DNA of 7,010 nt, taken from positions 1-7,010 of the forward strand of contig JAGVXW010000049.1 in the NCBI GenBank assembly GCA_018303575.1, read 5' to 3'. Source of the stretch: Candidatus Woesearchaeota archaeon. Lineage in GTDB: Archaea; Nanobdellota; Nanobdellia; Woesearchaeales; WJIZ01. A model generated the notes under the pieces. It worked only from the letters and a program-made list of their open reading frames with translations, was not told where the DNA came from and made no database searches. Shown here in pieces: positions 6,249-7,010 of the stretch; position 1 is the first letter of the stretch, and each line of letters begins with the position of its first letter. Made by a program: the position numbers and the translations under genes.

Positions 6249-6256
6249 ATATTTAA
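6249..6256 (+). promoter_or_regulatory. TATA box of the small basic membrane protein gene (leaderless)
   Basis: The plus-strand box ATATTTAA is centred about 27 nt before 6280, so the mRNA would start at or within 2-3 nt of the ATG at 6282. No ribosome binding site precedes that ATG, which agrees with a leaderless transcript. Confidence 0.6.
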
Positions 6257-6281
6257 GTAGTCTGCTTCCAAAAAAGTGGGT

Positions 6282-6494
6282 ATGGCATCAAAAAAGCTGG
6301 CGAAGGCGGAAGCGAAGCTCCGCCAACAGGCACAGAAACATTGGAAGAAGGCGACAAAAGCGTTCAACACTGCTCAGCGCAAGGTCAAGTCCTACGTAAA
6401 GACCCACCCGAAGCGGGCTGCGGCCATCGCGGCCGGCGTGGCTGCGGCCATCGCGGCGGGAGTCATGCTCGCACGGAGAAAGAAGAGAAGATAG
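6282..6494 (+). CDS. Small basic single-pass membrane protein, DUF883/ElaB-like layout
   Basis: The gene encodes 70 residues. The first 45 are a very basic helix rich in Lys, Ala and Gln (KKLAKAEAKLRQQAQ, then KSYVKTHPKR). Next comes one membrane helix, AAAIAAGV twice plus MLA (46-64), and the protein ends in RRKKRR.

The order (amphipathic basic helix, a V-x-x-x-P turn, a glycine-zipper helix and a terminal arginine cluster) is like bacterial ElaB/YqjD (DUF883) proteins, which tether ribosomes to the membrane. That likeness is architectural, and homology is not shown. The basic half could instead bind nucleic acid or lipid.

The start at 6282 was chosen over a GTG at 6276 because the TATA box predicts a leaderless mRNA beginning there. 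It is divergent from psmB, and its stop (TAG) directly abuts the stop of the NYN gene. Confidence 0.8.
   Translation: MASKKLAKAEAKLRQQAQKHWKKATKAFNTAQRKVKSYVKTHPKRAAAIAAGVAAAIAAGVMLARRKKRR
6417..6464 (+). repeat. 24-bp in-frame tandem repeat encoding AAAIAAGV twice
   Basis: Units 6417-6440 and 6441-6464 agree at 21 of 24 bases and are both in frame. They encode residues 46-53 and 54-61, identical at the protein level; all three differences are synonymous third-position changes. The membrane helix of the small protein is thus a duplicated glycine-zipper octapeptide. Confidence 0.9.
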
Positions 6495-7010
6495 TTATTC
6501 CCTGGGGGGCTCCGGCCCTCTCCTTCTTTGGGGAGCCGTGTACGTGAAAAGGTCCTTCTCCGTAATAGGATGGAAATAATCGGCTTCTTCCTTGAGCGCC
6601 TTGGCAGTGGTCTTTTCAATGGCCGCGATCTCGACGCGCACTCCCTCTGACTTTAAGTGCTTGGCCAGATCAACATAGTCGGAATCCCCGGATAAAATGA
6701 TAATCGTATCAACTTTGGGCGACAATTGCGTCGCCTTGATGGAAAGCGGAATATCGGCGCTCTTGTGGCACGGCACGACAGAGCCATAATATTTCTCATG
6801 CAGGCGCTCGGCGAGCTTTGACGAGATATTCATGCCTTCCCGGAAGTAGATGAGCCGGTTCAGGCCTCTTCCATTTAGCAAGCGAGGAACAAGTGTATCG
6901 AAGTTCACCATGGTGTTCTTCTTGCCCATGTCCTCGATGCTGCGCTCGATGTTGTTGCCGTCGACGAGAATGGCGACTGTCTGGTTGATGATGGCTTTAT
7001 CTGTGGTCAT
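6495..7010 (-). CDS. NYN-domain protein, LabA/DUF88-like putative ribonuclease
   Basis: The fold is PIN-like (NYN). Motifs in order are VAILVDGNNIERS (D17, N19, N20), the central KSADIPLSIKA (D86) and IILSGDSDYVDLAKHLKSEGVRVEI (D109, D111). These are the acidic metal-binding residues of the family, so a Mg-dependent endoribonuclease acting on RNA in the cytoplasm is likely. The RNA substrate is unknown. Residues 1-155 cover the domain. The end, APQRRRGPEPPRE, is a short basic proline-rich tail, probably disordered.

The ATG coincides with the last base of the window, so a longer N-terminus and the promoter cannot be assessed, although the first beta strand begins only about 11 residues in, which fits a complete protein. 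TAA at 6497-6495 abuts the TAG of the small membrane-protein gene on the other strand, leaving no space for a terminator. The minus-strand sequence past the stop is pyrimidine-rich. Confidence 0.92.
   Translation of the reverse strand: MTTDKAIINQTVAILVDGNNIERSIEDMGKKNTMVNFDTLVPRLLNGRGLNRLIYFREGMNISSKLAERLHEKYYGSVVPCHKSADIPLSIKATQLSPKVDTIIILSGDSDYVDLAKHLKSEGVRVEIAAIEKTTAKALKEEADYFHPITEKDLFTYTAPQRRRGPEPPRE

Noticed and set aside
6158..6370. N-terminal extension of the proteasome subunit frame
   Set aside because: It would cover both divergent promoters and the antisense of the small basic protein. The KTG|TTT propeptide and ribosome binding site fix the start at 6157.
6508..6537. Inverted repeat GGCTCC / GGAGCC at the end of the NYN gene
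   Set aside because: Only a 6-bp stem with an 18-nt loop and no T-run after it; it lies in proline-rich coding sequence and is likely chance.

Overview
This window is archaeal chromosome. The evidence is a threonine-type proteasome beta subunit with the archaeal KTG|TTT processing site, a KH-domain aCPSF1 (the archaeal CPSF73-like ribonuclease), a type II methionine aminopeptidase, TATA-box promoters, and a Shine-Dalgarno core of GTGA/GGTGA placed 4-5 nt before several starts. Gene packing is tight. The lineage cannot be fixed from this window; a DPANN or euryarchaeal genome is plausible, but that is a guess. No tRNA, rRNA, CRISPR, insertion sequence or transposase was seen.

Layout. At the left edge is the C-terminal end of histidyl-tRNA synthetase on the plus strand (1-204). 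The 245-nt gap from 205 to 449 would normally be called empty, but on the minus strand it holds two tiny ORFs of 17 and 18 codons. Both have a GGTGA-type ribosome binding site 5 nt before ATG, and their peptides resemble each other (MD...L...LLDD..L.DK). The first sits directly behind map. The second has its own TATA box, and its stop codon abuts the hisS stop codon. From 450 to 6157 the minus strand carries, in transcription order, psmB and aCPSF1 (4-nt gap), then a promoter, then two overlapping paralogous membrane-anchored proteins with a transglutaminase-like core that lacks the catalytic cysteine, then map behind an apparent leaderless promoter. At 6158-6281 a short divergent promoter region separates psmB from a plus-strand gene for a 70-residue, very basic, single-membrane-helix protein. 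That gene ends stop-to-stop against a minus-strand NYN-domain (LabA/DUF88-like) protein, which begins at the right edge of the window.

How they fit together. Much of the window concerns RNA and protein turnover: aCPSF1 cuts RNA 3' ends at U-rich sites, the proteasome degrades proteins, map trims nascent N-termini, and the NYN protein is a putative ribonuclease. The paralogous membrane pair has no recognised function. The micro-ORF pair is the most unusual part of the window.
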